64,000 nt of DNA from Cellvibrionaceae bacterium. Its GTDB lineage: Bacteria > Pseudomonadota > Gammaproteobacteria > Pseudomonadales > Cellvibrionaceae. The DNA is taken from assembly GCA_021151825.1 (NCBI GenBank), contig JAGKWQ010000008.1, forward strand, positions 212,877 through 276,876, written 5' to 3'. Shown in pieces: positions 10,501 through 20,100 of the stretch (positions are counted from its first letter, which is position 1; every line of letters begins with the position of its first letter). Position numbers and translations under genes: made by a program. The notes beneath the pieces were generated by a model. The model was not told the origin of the DNA, searched no databases, and worked only from the letters and a program-made list of their open reading frames with translations.

Positions 10501-13500
10501 GCACCATACGTATTTATCTGGCGCGCACCAACCGGAATTGTCGACGTGGCAAACCAATTTGCCGTCAGGTTAGTTTCATCAATCCATACATTGGGATAAA
10601 TTGTTCGTCCGCCTTTAAACGGCTTCAAATCTACCAGGCACGCGGTGTCCCCCTCTGTATAACTCCATACTTGATGATTTTGCGAGTAGTTCCTTACACC
10701 TGCAGCTCCAACCGCGTAAAAGCGGTGCTGTTTGAGTGATTTATCGAACACCTGATCATATCCTGAAAAATGTAGCCCTTCTTCATAAGTTAGATTTCCA
10801 AAATCAAGTTGATTGACGCCATACAAATGATCTTGTTCTAAAAAACCATTCGTAAAATACACAGTGTTATTTACAAGCTTCTCAAGCAAACCAGATGATT
10901 TAACCAAAGATGCTTGCCCATTACGCCTGATTTGAAAGTCAAAGACCTTGGAGTATGAGCGGTCCGCTTCTGAAACAATTCCATAATCTGCCGGGTTATT
11001 ATTTTGCAAATCAAATTTGAAATTTAATTCCTTTATTAATTTTCTTCCTTCGCCCACCTGGTCAAGAGAAGCAGAAGCAGATAAGCCGCGCCAATACAGT
11101 GTAATAGTCACCTCTGGCTGTTGCCCATAAGTCACATCAAGTTCAATCGAAGTACCCACTGACGTGCTGATTCTATGTGGGTTTGATCCAATTTGCAGTT
11201 CGACGCTGGTGCCCTGTGGCAAAATATGAATTCCCGAAACACCGGTGAGTGTGGACTGAACCGTAGCCTGGATAGAAATAATTCGCTGCGAACTTTTTGA
11301 TAAAAGCTCGGTTACAAACTTTGCATAATTTGGATGTTGATTCGCATTACCCGCCGCAACAAACTCCTCGATATACTGATCGTATAATTTTGCCGCACCA
11401 ATACCTGGTGTGGCGTTAATACTTTTAAACTTTCCCAACACAGGGTTTAGCGTGGTGCTCCAATCCCTCATTTGGTCATCGTATTTAGTTGCCACCCCGC
11501 TATCACCAAAGATATCCAGGAAATCAAAAAAAGCAGAATTCAAATTAATTCCAATACCACTCAGTCGATGCTCGGCCGCGATCTGTAAAAGATAGGATTC
11601 ATACATTTTTTGGCAAAAGGGTGGCAGTGCATTTCCACTCCAAATTGCCAATCGAAAAACACGAATGATCAAGTTTGTGCCAATGGTTGTCACAACCAAT
11701 GGATCATTTGATGGATCCGGTGAAGAAGGAGGCTGTAATGCGGAGCCTGGTATTTTATTCATTGAGAAACATTCAATCACCGCCATCTGGTTATCTGGCG
11801 GCACCCTGCTTCGAAACGAAAATCCGTAGCGCTCATCCTCAAATGCATCTACAGCAATATCATTAGGGCTCTGATAATCCTGGCTGTAGGTACCGGTGAC
11901 TATCGGCTGAGACCAGTTGTGCCCATCAAAAGACGAATAACACATTTCAATATGCCAATAATCTTTTTGAGTATCAGCATTTATTTTTCGGCTGATGCGC
12001 GTTATGAGTGGCCAGGAAATCATTAACTTTTCATTGAGCACAAATACCTGCAAATGATCACCTTGAATGTCCAATTCAATTTCTTGCCAGGGAATCCATT
12101 GCGTTTGAAGCGAACCAAATGCACGGGCTTTCCTCCAAAAATATTTGGCAGGAACAGAAGGTGTTTTTCCAACAATATACAAGTCTCTGTGAGAACGACT
12201 TTCCTGGCTTGCACGACGCTGGTAAGTACTGGATTGTGAACTCTCATATTTAACATCCTCATACATGCTAACCACTTGAATCTGGCCAACACGTGTGATG
12301 TCATCAAGGAATTTACCGAACGCGGCATCGGCCATTTCTCCGTTTAATTCGCCTTTGCCCAATTCTGTTTCCAATAGTTTAAAACTGGACGACTTGTCAT
12401 CGCGCAATTCCGGATACAACCAATTTTCAGGAAATAAAAATACTTTACGATTGGCTTCCCATACACGGTAATTGCGCATCCATGTCCACTGGCTCTTCAA
12501 TGCATCACTGGCAAGTAACCCTTGTTCATTGTTGGCATTATCCCGATATTGCTCAACACCAAATAACACGCGTTGCGCAAATAATTGCGTTGCAGTAATC
12601 GCCTCAAGAATTCGTGTAGTGTTCATGCATGGTTCGACCAATGGATCAATGAGATAATACTCATAAATATCGTTGGCATTTTTTAGCTGTGGGTTGCGGC
12701 GAATAAGTTCAACAACCAGCGCATTGCGTTTTTGCTGGCGAATAGGGTTTTCGATCTGGCGTTTGACTTCAATCCATTCGCCATCGGTATAACCATGTTT
12801 AATTCGCAACAATGATTCCACTGCCTGTGCAACGTTATTACTGCCCAGATGAGTAATAGCAGCACTATCAGCTTGCCAGTGTTTGGCAAAACCCAACAAT
12901 CCGAAAAATCGTTTGACTAATGCCGCGTCGTTAAAACTATTGGCATTGGCTGGCGACAAACCAACCAACAACGCGAGCGCTTTTACATTAGCTGCATCCA
13001 TTTCAAAACGCTTTGAGAAAATATCGATGGCCGTATTGAATTGCGCTGAGTCATTCAACGCTGACAACTTCACGATCTCTGCAATTGCCAATGCCCCTAC
13101 TCTGTCCGGTTGCGCCAACCAAAGCCAGTTTACCAATGACGCAATAGCGGAACGTGCGACCACAGAATTTCGGGATATCACAGCGCACCAATCGAATGCT
13201 TTTATTAACGCCTCCCACAGCCCTGTATCAAATTTATTTCTGATGCCCTCCAGTCGAAATACGCAGTTCAACCAAATTTCAAGGATTTCGGTCGAAATGA
13301 TGGTATGAGGTGTACGAAGAGTTTCTATCAGCGTTTCATTGGTCGATATTTTAAAAAAGGCATAACTCCCGGCATCCTGTTCGGAAATATTCAACGACGT
13401 AGCAATCAACGTGATAATGGCATCATTTTCTAGTGAAGGAAGCTCTGGATCTTCTTGTCCGTCGTCTTGCAACAATTTTTTATGTTGTAGCGTTTGCTCC

Positions 13501-16500
13501 TGTTGCAATGCACTAACCAGCTGCCCGGCTGTAGCTGCGATTTCTATATCATTTTTTATATAGGTTGGAAGTTCTATAAAAATAGATTGCAAGTCACCGC
13601 GTGGCAAGAATGCAAGACCGAGTTCTTCCGGTGTAAAATAGGTTCCTTCAATCAAGGCATTAAATGTGAGAATCGCTTTTAAATCAGCAATACTGAATGT
13701 AGTTTGCGCAGAATCAATTCCCAGCATTTTTTCCAAACACAAACGTTGCGCGAGACTAAATCCTAGAGTACGCAAAATAACATCATAGGTTTGCGGCAGT
13801 CGACATAGCAAATTAGCGGGTAAATGATAGGTATCGGCCAGAAACTTGATCTGCGCAATATGAATAATGGTGCTACTGAAGTTCGTGCTTTGAGTCGATA
13901 CCGTCAACACAGAATTAATATCGGCAAATGACCAACCCAGTTTACGCTGCAAGCGCACAATGCGATGAATACGATCAAGACAAATTTCCAGTGATTGCGC
14001 ACCCGTATGAAGGGTCATCTGGCTGGTTTTGCATTGCGCGCGATTATCAATAGATAAATTACCCACGTATGATTGGCGGATCACATCCTCAAACTCATCG
14101 AGCGATAAACCTGTGCGCTCCAACAATACGGAAACTCTCTTCGCTACATCATAAACGGGTTGATTAACGAGCACCTCATTAGAAGCAGGATCAACCAGTG
14201 AAACCTGTCCCTGGGGATTTACAGTAAAACCATATAAATTCCAAAGCTCTGTACCCTGGATAATATTTGTCAATAGTTTCCATTCTGCAGGAATGGGGTT
14301 ACTGGATGATGGAGAAGGAACACCGAGTACGTTTGCCGCAATTTGTTCTTCCGTTAGATTGTGCTGCGTTAACTCATTTAGTTCTCGTGCAGTAATATTT
14401 AATTTTTGCAGATACGCAGATTCTTGCGCTTGCCATTTATCAAAAGGCATAAACCAGGGATAAGGCTGATGCGCTAGCTGTTTGTATAGCACCTCAATTC
14501 CCATGTATGGATTTGGATATTGCCTGGGCCGCAATTGATTCTCGAACATCTCGACAACAAGATCGATGTGTTGAACGTGAGTATCAGCTTGTTCACATCC
14601 CAATGGTAATTCAAATATATCCGGGCGGCGCGTGCGCAAAAAAACTAACGCTGATTGGTTATTTGCATTGGGTTTACCCAGTAATTGTAATAAATCCACC
14701 AAATAGGCAGGCTGCCCCAACATGGATTCGCACGGAGCGCAAATGCATTCATCAAGATCACCCAGTAAAGCAGGAATGCTGGGAATATTTTCCCGAATCT
14801 CTTGAACGGGCTTATCGGGTTTTATATACCAACCAGATGGCACATATTGATATTGAATCGTCCCCGCTATAACACCCGTACCAATCACTTTAATATCATT
14901 GATTACCTTGATGGTCGCATCGCTCCAATGCGTAGCCATCACCTCACCATATTTGTCCTTAAGCAATTCCCGTATGGTTTCCCTACCGTGATGAATGATT
15001 AATTGCGGGGTATCGATGTTTGCGGCAATCAATATTGCACTCACTTCATACGGCAATGACAATCGCGCAAACAACCCAACACTACTCAGCGCTTTTTCCG
15101 TTACGTCTTCTATAACACCGAGAACGTTTGTCCTGCCCTGTATATAGTCTTGAACTTTTCTTGGATCGTCATTGATTAGCTGTTTAATGCCGTTGCTAAT
15201 TTTTCCAGGGAGCTCTGCTAATTTTTTGGATTCAATACGCAATTGCAGTGCTTCAACCGGATGCGTTAGCTCCATGGTATTTAACATTGCCATAGCAGCA
15301 GGTAAGTCAACCCTGGATTCAGTCGCTACAGTACTCCAACCGCTAACATCCAAGCCAGCTAGCGATACAATGGAGTCGCCATCATTGGATATATGATTGG
15401 CAAGTGTTCTGATAAGCGTCGCATTACCGTTGGTTAAATGATGAAGCCGCATACCTTGTATGAAGCGATTAATGAATTTTATATCGTCAGGAAAGTTTTT
15501 ATGGAGTGACAAAAAAATATCGGGGTTCGACGTACCCTCTTGCTCCACCAATACTAATGCTGCCAATTTAACAGGTGTAGAGAGATTGATTTTCAATAGC
15601 GATGTAATGTTAGCAACAGGGTGATCATTAGCTGCTTGCGGGCTGATTTTTTGTAGCTGGCGCAACAAGATTAATGCAGCAGAAAATGTGCTTATTTCAA
15701 CCTTTTCGACAAACGGAATTTGCTTCTGCGCAGCGGCGTTATCAAGTGCCCGTACGATGTTATCCGTAGATTTTAAAAATAATTGTTGCAATACCGAAAC
15801 AGAGAGCTGGCGAATCAAACCATAAAACAAAGGCCCGCCTGATTTTTTAACAACCGTGATTTCAGCTGTATGCTCTTCCCCCAACAAAACCAACGCCGCA
15901 TACTGCATAACATGAGCAAGTGACCACGCGCTTATAGGGTTATATTCCAGCCCCGTCTCTGTAACAATAAATTGAATGTCATCATTATTTAGCTCGCCAG
16001 GTTGCAAGTTACCGCCATCATCAGCCTGTGCCTCCAGGAGTGGCAAAACCATTTGCGTTATCTGTTCCCATTCGGAAAGTGTTTTTTCTGCGACGGGTTT
16101 TACTATTAAATCCACTCGTTGAAAGCGCTCAACTTGATCAGGCGTTATAGAAACACTGTGTACAATTTCTCCTTTGGCTTTTCGTTGTGCCTCGATAATT
16201 AACCAGGGTTTATCTCGCCCAACCACATCAGCAACAGCAAAATAGTCGATACTGTAATTGATGGAGTAATTGCCTTGTTCATCCGTGATTGCCGAACCTA
16301 AAAACTGCCGTTTGCGCAAATCGCGATCCCAGGCAGTAACAATAATATTTTTTTGCAATTGTTTGCTGGAGTCAATCACATTACCGAACACATTCAAATC
16401 GGGAATCGTTACTGTAAGATCGATAGTCGTCTCTTGTTGGCAGTTATTGTGTTTAGCTGACTTGCCCAACGAAACATCGCCAACGTTATTAAATACTTCG

Positions 16501-17033
16501 ATTATTAAATCAGGGCCACCGCGTTCAGCAGGGGTGTTTTGAAATACAGATGGATGAAACTCAATACGGTATCGACCCTTAGCATCTGTGTGTGCCTGCC
16601 CGAGCGGCGTGCGAATTGCACCGTCAGCGTCAAATGCGCGAACAACTATATTTGCCAGCCCGGCATGTGATTTGGCATTGGCAATTGTTCCAGCTACAAC
16701 ATAATTGGTGTCGATTGGAGCACCCAATTTGGATAACAATTCATTAATGCGTTGTGCAGTTTTTTCTTCGACCAATCCATGCAGGTTATCACCCAAACCT
16801 TGCTGTATTTGAAAGTATCGAATCAACAAACGGGTTGCGTCACCAAACACTTGTTGTGCTTGTTCGCTACCCATTTTTTTAACCAGGGCATTGAGTTCTT
16901 CAGTAGTCGGTGAATTGGGTGGATTAAATGTTTTGAATACACCCTGCGCATAAAGAAACTGCAACACTTGTTGAAGATTAACGACGTTGTTGCCGTTATC
17001 ACCTGGTTTGATGGTTGCACTTATTAGCAGCAT
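7560..17033 (-). CDS. Tc toxin complex subunit A (TcA, pore-forming injection subunit)
   Basis: A 3157-aa protein. From the N-terminus: a peptidoglycan-binding-like helical segment (about 1-108), two beta-sandwich carboxypeptidase-regulatory-like modules (about 110-320), the VRP1/SpvA-type region near 760-840 (GQPAYLVDLLQLLG, RRPDIFELPLGC), the ABC-toxin N-terminal region near 1517 (WTWMRNYRVWEANRKVFLFP), a neuraminidase-like and receptor-binding zone, a long coiled-coil pore segment (about 2517-2845), and the TcB-binding domain near 2887 (CEFDIPEWLFDLDTPGHYLR, IPCVVGPYTSINC, DVILTLRYTAR). TcA homopentamers bind target cells and inject the TcC effector. Known TcAs are about 2300-2500 aa, so this one is long, mainly through the N-terminal addition. 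It follows the TcB-C gene by 97 bp and is probably in the same operon. Confidence 0.93.
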   Translation of the reverse strand: MLLISATIKPGDNGNNVVNLQQVLQFLYAQGVFKTFNPPNSPTTEELNALVKKMGSEQAQQVFGDATRLLIRYFQIQQGLGDNLHGLVEEKTAQRINELLSKLGAPIDTNYVVAGTIANAKSHAGLANIVVRAFDADGAIRTPLGQAHTDAKGRYRIEFHPSVFQNTPAERGGPDLIIEVFNNVGDVSLGKSAKHNNCQQETTIDLTVTIPDLNVFGNVIDSSKQLQKNIIVTAWDRDLRKRQFLGSAITDEQGNYSINYSIDYFAVADVVGRDKPWLIIEAQRKAKGEIVHSVSITPDQVERFQRVDLIVKPVAEKTLSEWEQITQMVLPLLEAQADDGGNLQPGELNNDDIQFIVTETGLEYNPISAWSLAHVMQYAALVLLGEEHTAEITVVKKSGGPLFYGLIRQLSVSVLQQLFLKSTDNIVRALDNAAAQKQIPFVEKVEISTFSAALILLRQLQKISPQAANDHPVANITSLLKINLSTPVKLAALVLVEQEGTSNPDIFLSLHKNFPDDIKFINRFIQGMRLHHLTNGNATLIRTLANHISNDGDSIVSLAGLDVSGWSTVATESRVDLPAAMAMLNTMELTHPVEALQLRIESKKLAELPGKISNGIKQLINDDPRKVQDYIQGRTNVLGVIEDVTEKALSSVGLFARLSLPYEVSAILIAANIDTPQLIIHHGRETIRELLKDKYGEVMATHWSDATIKVINDIKVIGTGVIAGTIQYQYVPSGWYIKPDKPVQEIRENIPSIPALLGDLDECICAPCESMLGQPAYLVDLLQLLGKPNANNQSALVFLRTRRPDIFELPLGCEQADTHVQHIDLVVEMFENQLRPRQYPNPYMGIEVLYKQLAHQPYPWFMPFDKWQAQESAYLQKLNITARELNELTQHNLTEEQIAANVLGVPSPSSSNPIPAEWKLLTNIIQGTELWNLYGFTVNPQGQVSLVDPASNEVLVNQPVYDVAKRVSVLLERTGLSLDEFEDVIRQSYVGNLSIDNRAQCKTSQMTLHTGAQSLEICLDRIHRIVRLQRKLGWSFADINSVLTVSTQSTNFSSTIIHIAQIKFLADTYHLPANLLCRLPQTYDVILRTLGFSLAQRLCLEKMLGIDSAQTTFSIADLKAILTFNALIEGTYFTPEELGLAFLPRGDLQSIFIELPTYIKNDIEIAATAGQLVSALQQEQTLQHKKLLQDDGQEDPELPSLENDAIITLIATSLNISEQDAGSYAFFKISTNETLIETLRTPHTIISTEILEIWLNCVFRLEGIRNKFDTGLWEALIKAFDWCAVISRNSVVARSAIASLVNWLWLAQPDRVGALAIAEIVKLSALNDSAQFNTAIDIFSKRFEMDAANVKALALLVGLSPANANSFNDAALVKRFFGLLGFAKHWQADSAAITHLGSNNVAQAVESLLRIKHGYTDGEWIEVKRQIENPIRQQKRNALVVELIRRNPQLKNANDIYEYYLIDPLVEPCMNTTRILEAITATQLFAQRVLFGVEQYRDNANNEQGLLASDALKSQWTWMRNYRVWEANRKVFLFPENWLYPELRDDKSSSFKLLETELGKGELNGEMADAAFGKFLDDITRVGQIQVVSMYEDVKYESSQSSTYQRRASQESRSHRDLYIVGKTPSVPAKYFWRKARAFGSLQTQWIPWQEIELDIQGDHLQVFVLNEKLMISWPLITRISRKINADTQKDYWHIEMCYSSFDGHNWSQPIVTGTYSQDYQSPNDIAVDAFEDERYGFSFRSRVPPDNQMAVIECFSMNKIPGSALQPPSSPDPSNDPLVVTTIGTNLIIRVFRLAIWSGNALPPFCQKMYESYLLQIAAEHRLSGIGINLNSAFFDFLDIFGDSGVATKYDDQMRDWSTTLNPVLGKFKSINATPGIGAAKLYDQYIEEFVAAGNANQHPNYAKFVTELLSKSSQRIISIQATVQSTLTGVSGIHILPQGTSVELQIGSNPHRISTSVGTSIELDVTYGQQPEVTITLYWRGLSASASLDQVGEGRKLIKELNFKFDLQNNNPADYGIVSEADRSYSKVFDFQIRRNGQASLVKSSGLLEKLVNNTVYFTNGFLEQDHLYGVNQLDFGNLTYEEGLHFSGYDQVFDKSLKQHRFYAVGAAGVRNYSQNHQVWSYTEGDTACLVDLKPFKGGRTIYPNVWIDETNLTANWFATSTIPVGARQINTYGASKLPANTLTDPKVISGELTFNADMPNACYSWEVFLHAPLLIADQLSKQHQFEDAERWLRYVFDPTSTEPGADASRFLKFRVFKELNTYTQVIDDLKAIAQTASGRYSDSDVSRINNVIERWRELPFRPFVIARDRHIAFLWRTLFAYIDNLITWADSLYRRDTRESNNEAMMLYVLAYRILGRRPKQMAGTSKKVADNYDKLVSKLDAFSNYWVDVATRAGGYVIYNDGRKLTLIDKQPPTSAGALLFCMPHNDKLDRYWDVIEDRLFNLRHCRNIEGIARDLPLADSPIDPELLVRATAAGLDLNSVIAGLYAAPPHYRYGVLVARAMELVGETKSLGAAMLSALEKHDAEYMVQLRSTNEIALLQQIGELKKLQIKEAEANITALRAARKSAETRYSQYQRLLGLEGIAPDEGAAVGEVTLLGQLDKGNSSPRSGMGLITEEAQQYKGIESVNTWSTAATISKLVASGLHASSSIVAAAMSATVLPNPPKVLEAIGNSAASIGDSFAFVSQAWRIYAEQQGMLAGHLRRRDDWAFQNNQVLKELKQIDKQILANQIRIDITVKELDNHQLQREQAHAVDEVLRSKFTNAQLYQWMSTELGTLYNKAYRMALDMARKAQSAAELELGLEKGHLDIVRNDHWKSMKQGLLAGERLYQDLKRLDVAYLEQNKREFELTKHISLRRLDPAELIKLKFGTEDNNVRVNRCEFDIPEWLFDLDTPGHYLRRIKSVALSIPCVVGPYTSINCKLTLVKSSIQYDRTNNKYTDCPVTLETVVTSSANADSGLFETQLHDERFLPFENAGAIGRWRIELPDQFAQFDYSTISDVILTLRYTARDGGKQLSDLVKDSLAAQFNPAPSAPHDDLPGFPLLLSCRSDFFTEWMQANASGETLAITITKDFLPYWMRVKNIGLIWKVEVFAIKSNAKPELPDSVTTTVIALEQEIDLFNGNLNQSIDTTIKVAEAAVSDVLLLLTLKQST

Positions 17034-17130
17034 ACAGTTCTCCGAACAACATTAAAAATATTGGTCAATTAAAAAATAAATTCTTGCAATACATGTTTTT
17101 AGTCAGACTTCAATAACAAGCTCAATTAAA

Positions 17131-20100
17131 TTATGCATCTGTGGGTGCTGGTGGATTTATTGCTTTCATTTGTAAATCAAACGCCGGTATCAACATAAAC
17201 GGCCCACTCATAATTCCACCAAATACAGATTTTAATGCCGAACCATATGACTCAACGATGCTCATAGTTTCTGAAGCTATGAAACCAGGAAGTCGAGACA
17301 GGAATGGCTTGCTGAAAAAAACCGATAAGCCAGCAACAAACGATCCACCGCCTAATGCAGTGACCTCCTCATACCCTGGTACGATCTGTGATAAATAAGC
17401 ATTTCGGGATGCCCATGTGTTTCGAACAAAGGTAGCAGCTGATCCACCCATCCCCTGAAGTTGGCCGGTTAAGGACATTCGCTGCTGCATATCCGCCATC
17501 GATTTGGACATAACATCTTTAATACCCTGCAAACGGGTAGGACTGTTCATCCACCCCACCAACTTACTAATCTGCAATTGCGTCATTTTTGGAGATCCGG
17601 AAGAGCGTGCAAGATTTGCTTCAAAAGCAGCATCCCATCGAAGCCTGGGCAAACCTGTATCTGGATCAAAATCGCCAATACTGCCCCAAACTGATCTGAA
17701 AGTTTTAGCCGCTACCGATTGATCATCCCGCAACAATTTAAAGAAGTTACCTCGAGATGTTTCATATTTATTGGACTCTTTTCGACTTGCCCTTTGCCAA
17801 AGCTCATCCAATTCCTGAACTTCGAACAATGAACGCTGCGTAATTGCAATAGCTGCTTGAACAGGACCATTAGGTCCAGTTGATGCAATAGAAGCCAATG
17901 AAATTTGTGGCCCCGGTGGGCGTGGTGTGAATACTGAATCCTGTTTACTAAAATTATCGCTGGCAACCGTCATCATCAAATTTCGAGAAGCCACTTTATT
18001 TCCCTGATTTGCCTGAGCGATCAGGTGATCAAGAGTATAATTAGTTTGGGCCGAAACCCAGGTATCTTCATAACCATTGCGATCAACTTTATTATTAGGT
18101 GAATTAGACGCGTAATAGTATCTGCTAAATGAAAGCGATGGCGGTGCTGCATCCGCACTCGCCCACCGCCCCAACCACGGCAAATAATATCGCGCCGTGT
18201 GATAACTCAATCCACTTTCTTCATCGCGTTCCATTCCTGTGTAGCGATAACGTTTTAATGCTCCTTCAGCACTATTACGCGCTGCCCGGTAAGCACTGGT
18301 GCCGAAGGGATGATATTCCTCATAAGAAATTATTTGTGCATCATCATCGAGCTCCAGATTGGATGACCCAAGGTTATTACTGTAAATATAGCGATATAAA
18401 TTTCCGGTACGAAGACGACTATTGTCGGTGATATTAATTTGGTCGAGCATTAATACACGTTGTTCGCCATCGAATAAATGCAATGTTTCAATTTCTTCCT
18501 TTAGAACACCATTTTCTGTACGGCGATAGATTTCCAGCTCACCAAAATAAATCCGCTCTTCAACAATGTTGCCATTATTCTTGAGGATCAACTTGCGAGT
18601 ACGCTGCTTGCCCATATCGTATTGATAGTGCGCGTGCCCTCCACCCACTAAATTAATCGTCGCAATCATGTCGCGATGATCCCACTGCACCCGATAATCA
18701 TCGGGAACATTGTCAAGGTTCAGCATACTGCCGTGGGAATCATAATCGTATTGGATAATGGTGCTGCCAGACTGTGTACTAACCAGGCGATTGCTGGCAG
18801 GCAAATCGGAAACATTGAACGCATAAGTGTAATGCCGTGTCCAACTGCTGCTTCCAGCGTGATGCTCCATTTTCAACATATTGCCTACTGCATCGTAGGA
18901 ATAATGTTGCGCGTAATTGCGCACTGCATTGGTAGCCGTAATTGGGAATAGCGTATCGCGATAGTTACCTTCGCGACCTTGCGGTGCCTCACGATACAAA
19001 CCGTCTTCTTTACCTGAAGCGTTGATCAAACGATAAAGCGCATCGTATTCATATTGATTGCGTGGTTCGATGCGCATGTTTTGGAAAAACACCGGCTCAT
19101 AAGCTTCATCGTAGATTTCAACAATATTGCCAACTGCATCATAGGTGTAATTTAACTGCTGCAAGATGCGATTATCGATCAAATTGGAATGATGATTTGG
19201 AAACGGCAGATCATTTCCAGGCCGAATTGTTCGAAGTTGCTTTAGTCGAAAGGTTTCTGCATCGTAATGGTATTGCGTGCGAGTACCATTCCCCAGAATG
19301 ATTTCCTGGCGTTGCCCTTTTGCATCATTAGTAATATGAACAATGGGTGTTGTGCGTTGTGTCAGGGAATCAATTGCATAACCCAATGCAGTTGTTGTTT
19401 TTATCGCTTTAATTATTAGCGATTCACTTTTAAGTGTACCGCGTTCATTGTATTGCGGCTCATACACAGCGACACGACTGCTACTACCGCGATGCCAATT
19501 AAATAACCGGGCTATACGTTTTAAGGCGTCATACTCGGTGATTTTAATCCATGTCTCAGGTTCAAGTTTCCCGGCGAGATCGCCATACCAATCAGTAACA
19601 GCCGCTTGCTTGTCTGCGACCAACGTGCGGCGCACTTCAAGAGGGTTGCCATTAAAATCCATAGCAATAATTTCATTCAACCCACTTGCATCATAATGAT
19701 GTATAGCTTGTCCATTGAGATTATTAAGCGGTGAACTGACGGCATCCTGATAAACAAATTTCTCAATTAACCTGGGTGCATTGCTATCCACTTTTATTGT
19801 TAGCGAAATTGGTCGATGCAAAGCATCATATTCAGTAATAGAGAGCCGTTGCTCTGTTGGTGCGGACTCGTTCTCAACTGCACGATAAACATCCCATGCA
19901 AACATCGGCTTGCTTGCGGCATCACTTAGCACCCAACGATTCCCTGCATCCATACTGTGCTGAAAAAGTAAGTTACCAGCCATATCGTAACAGGGAGCAC
20001 TATAAATACGCTCCCCGTTAATAGCATTCAAACGATGCGGCATCTCATTAACCGGGTCATTGTTTATTTTATAAGGCGTGATGTATTGCATCACCAGATT

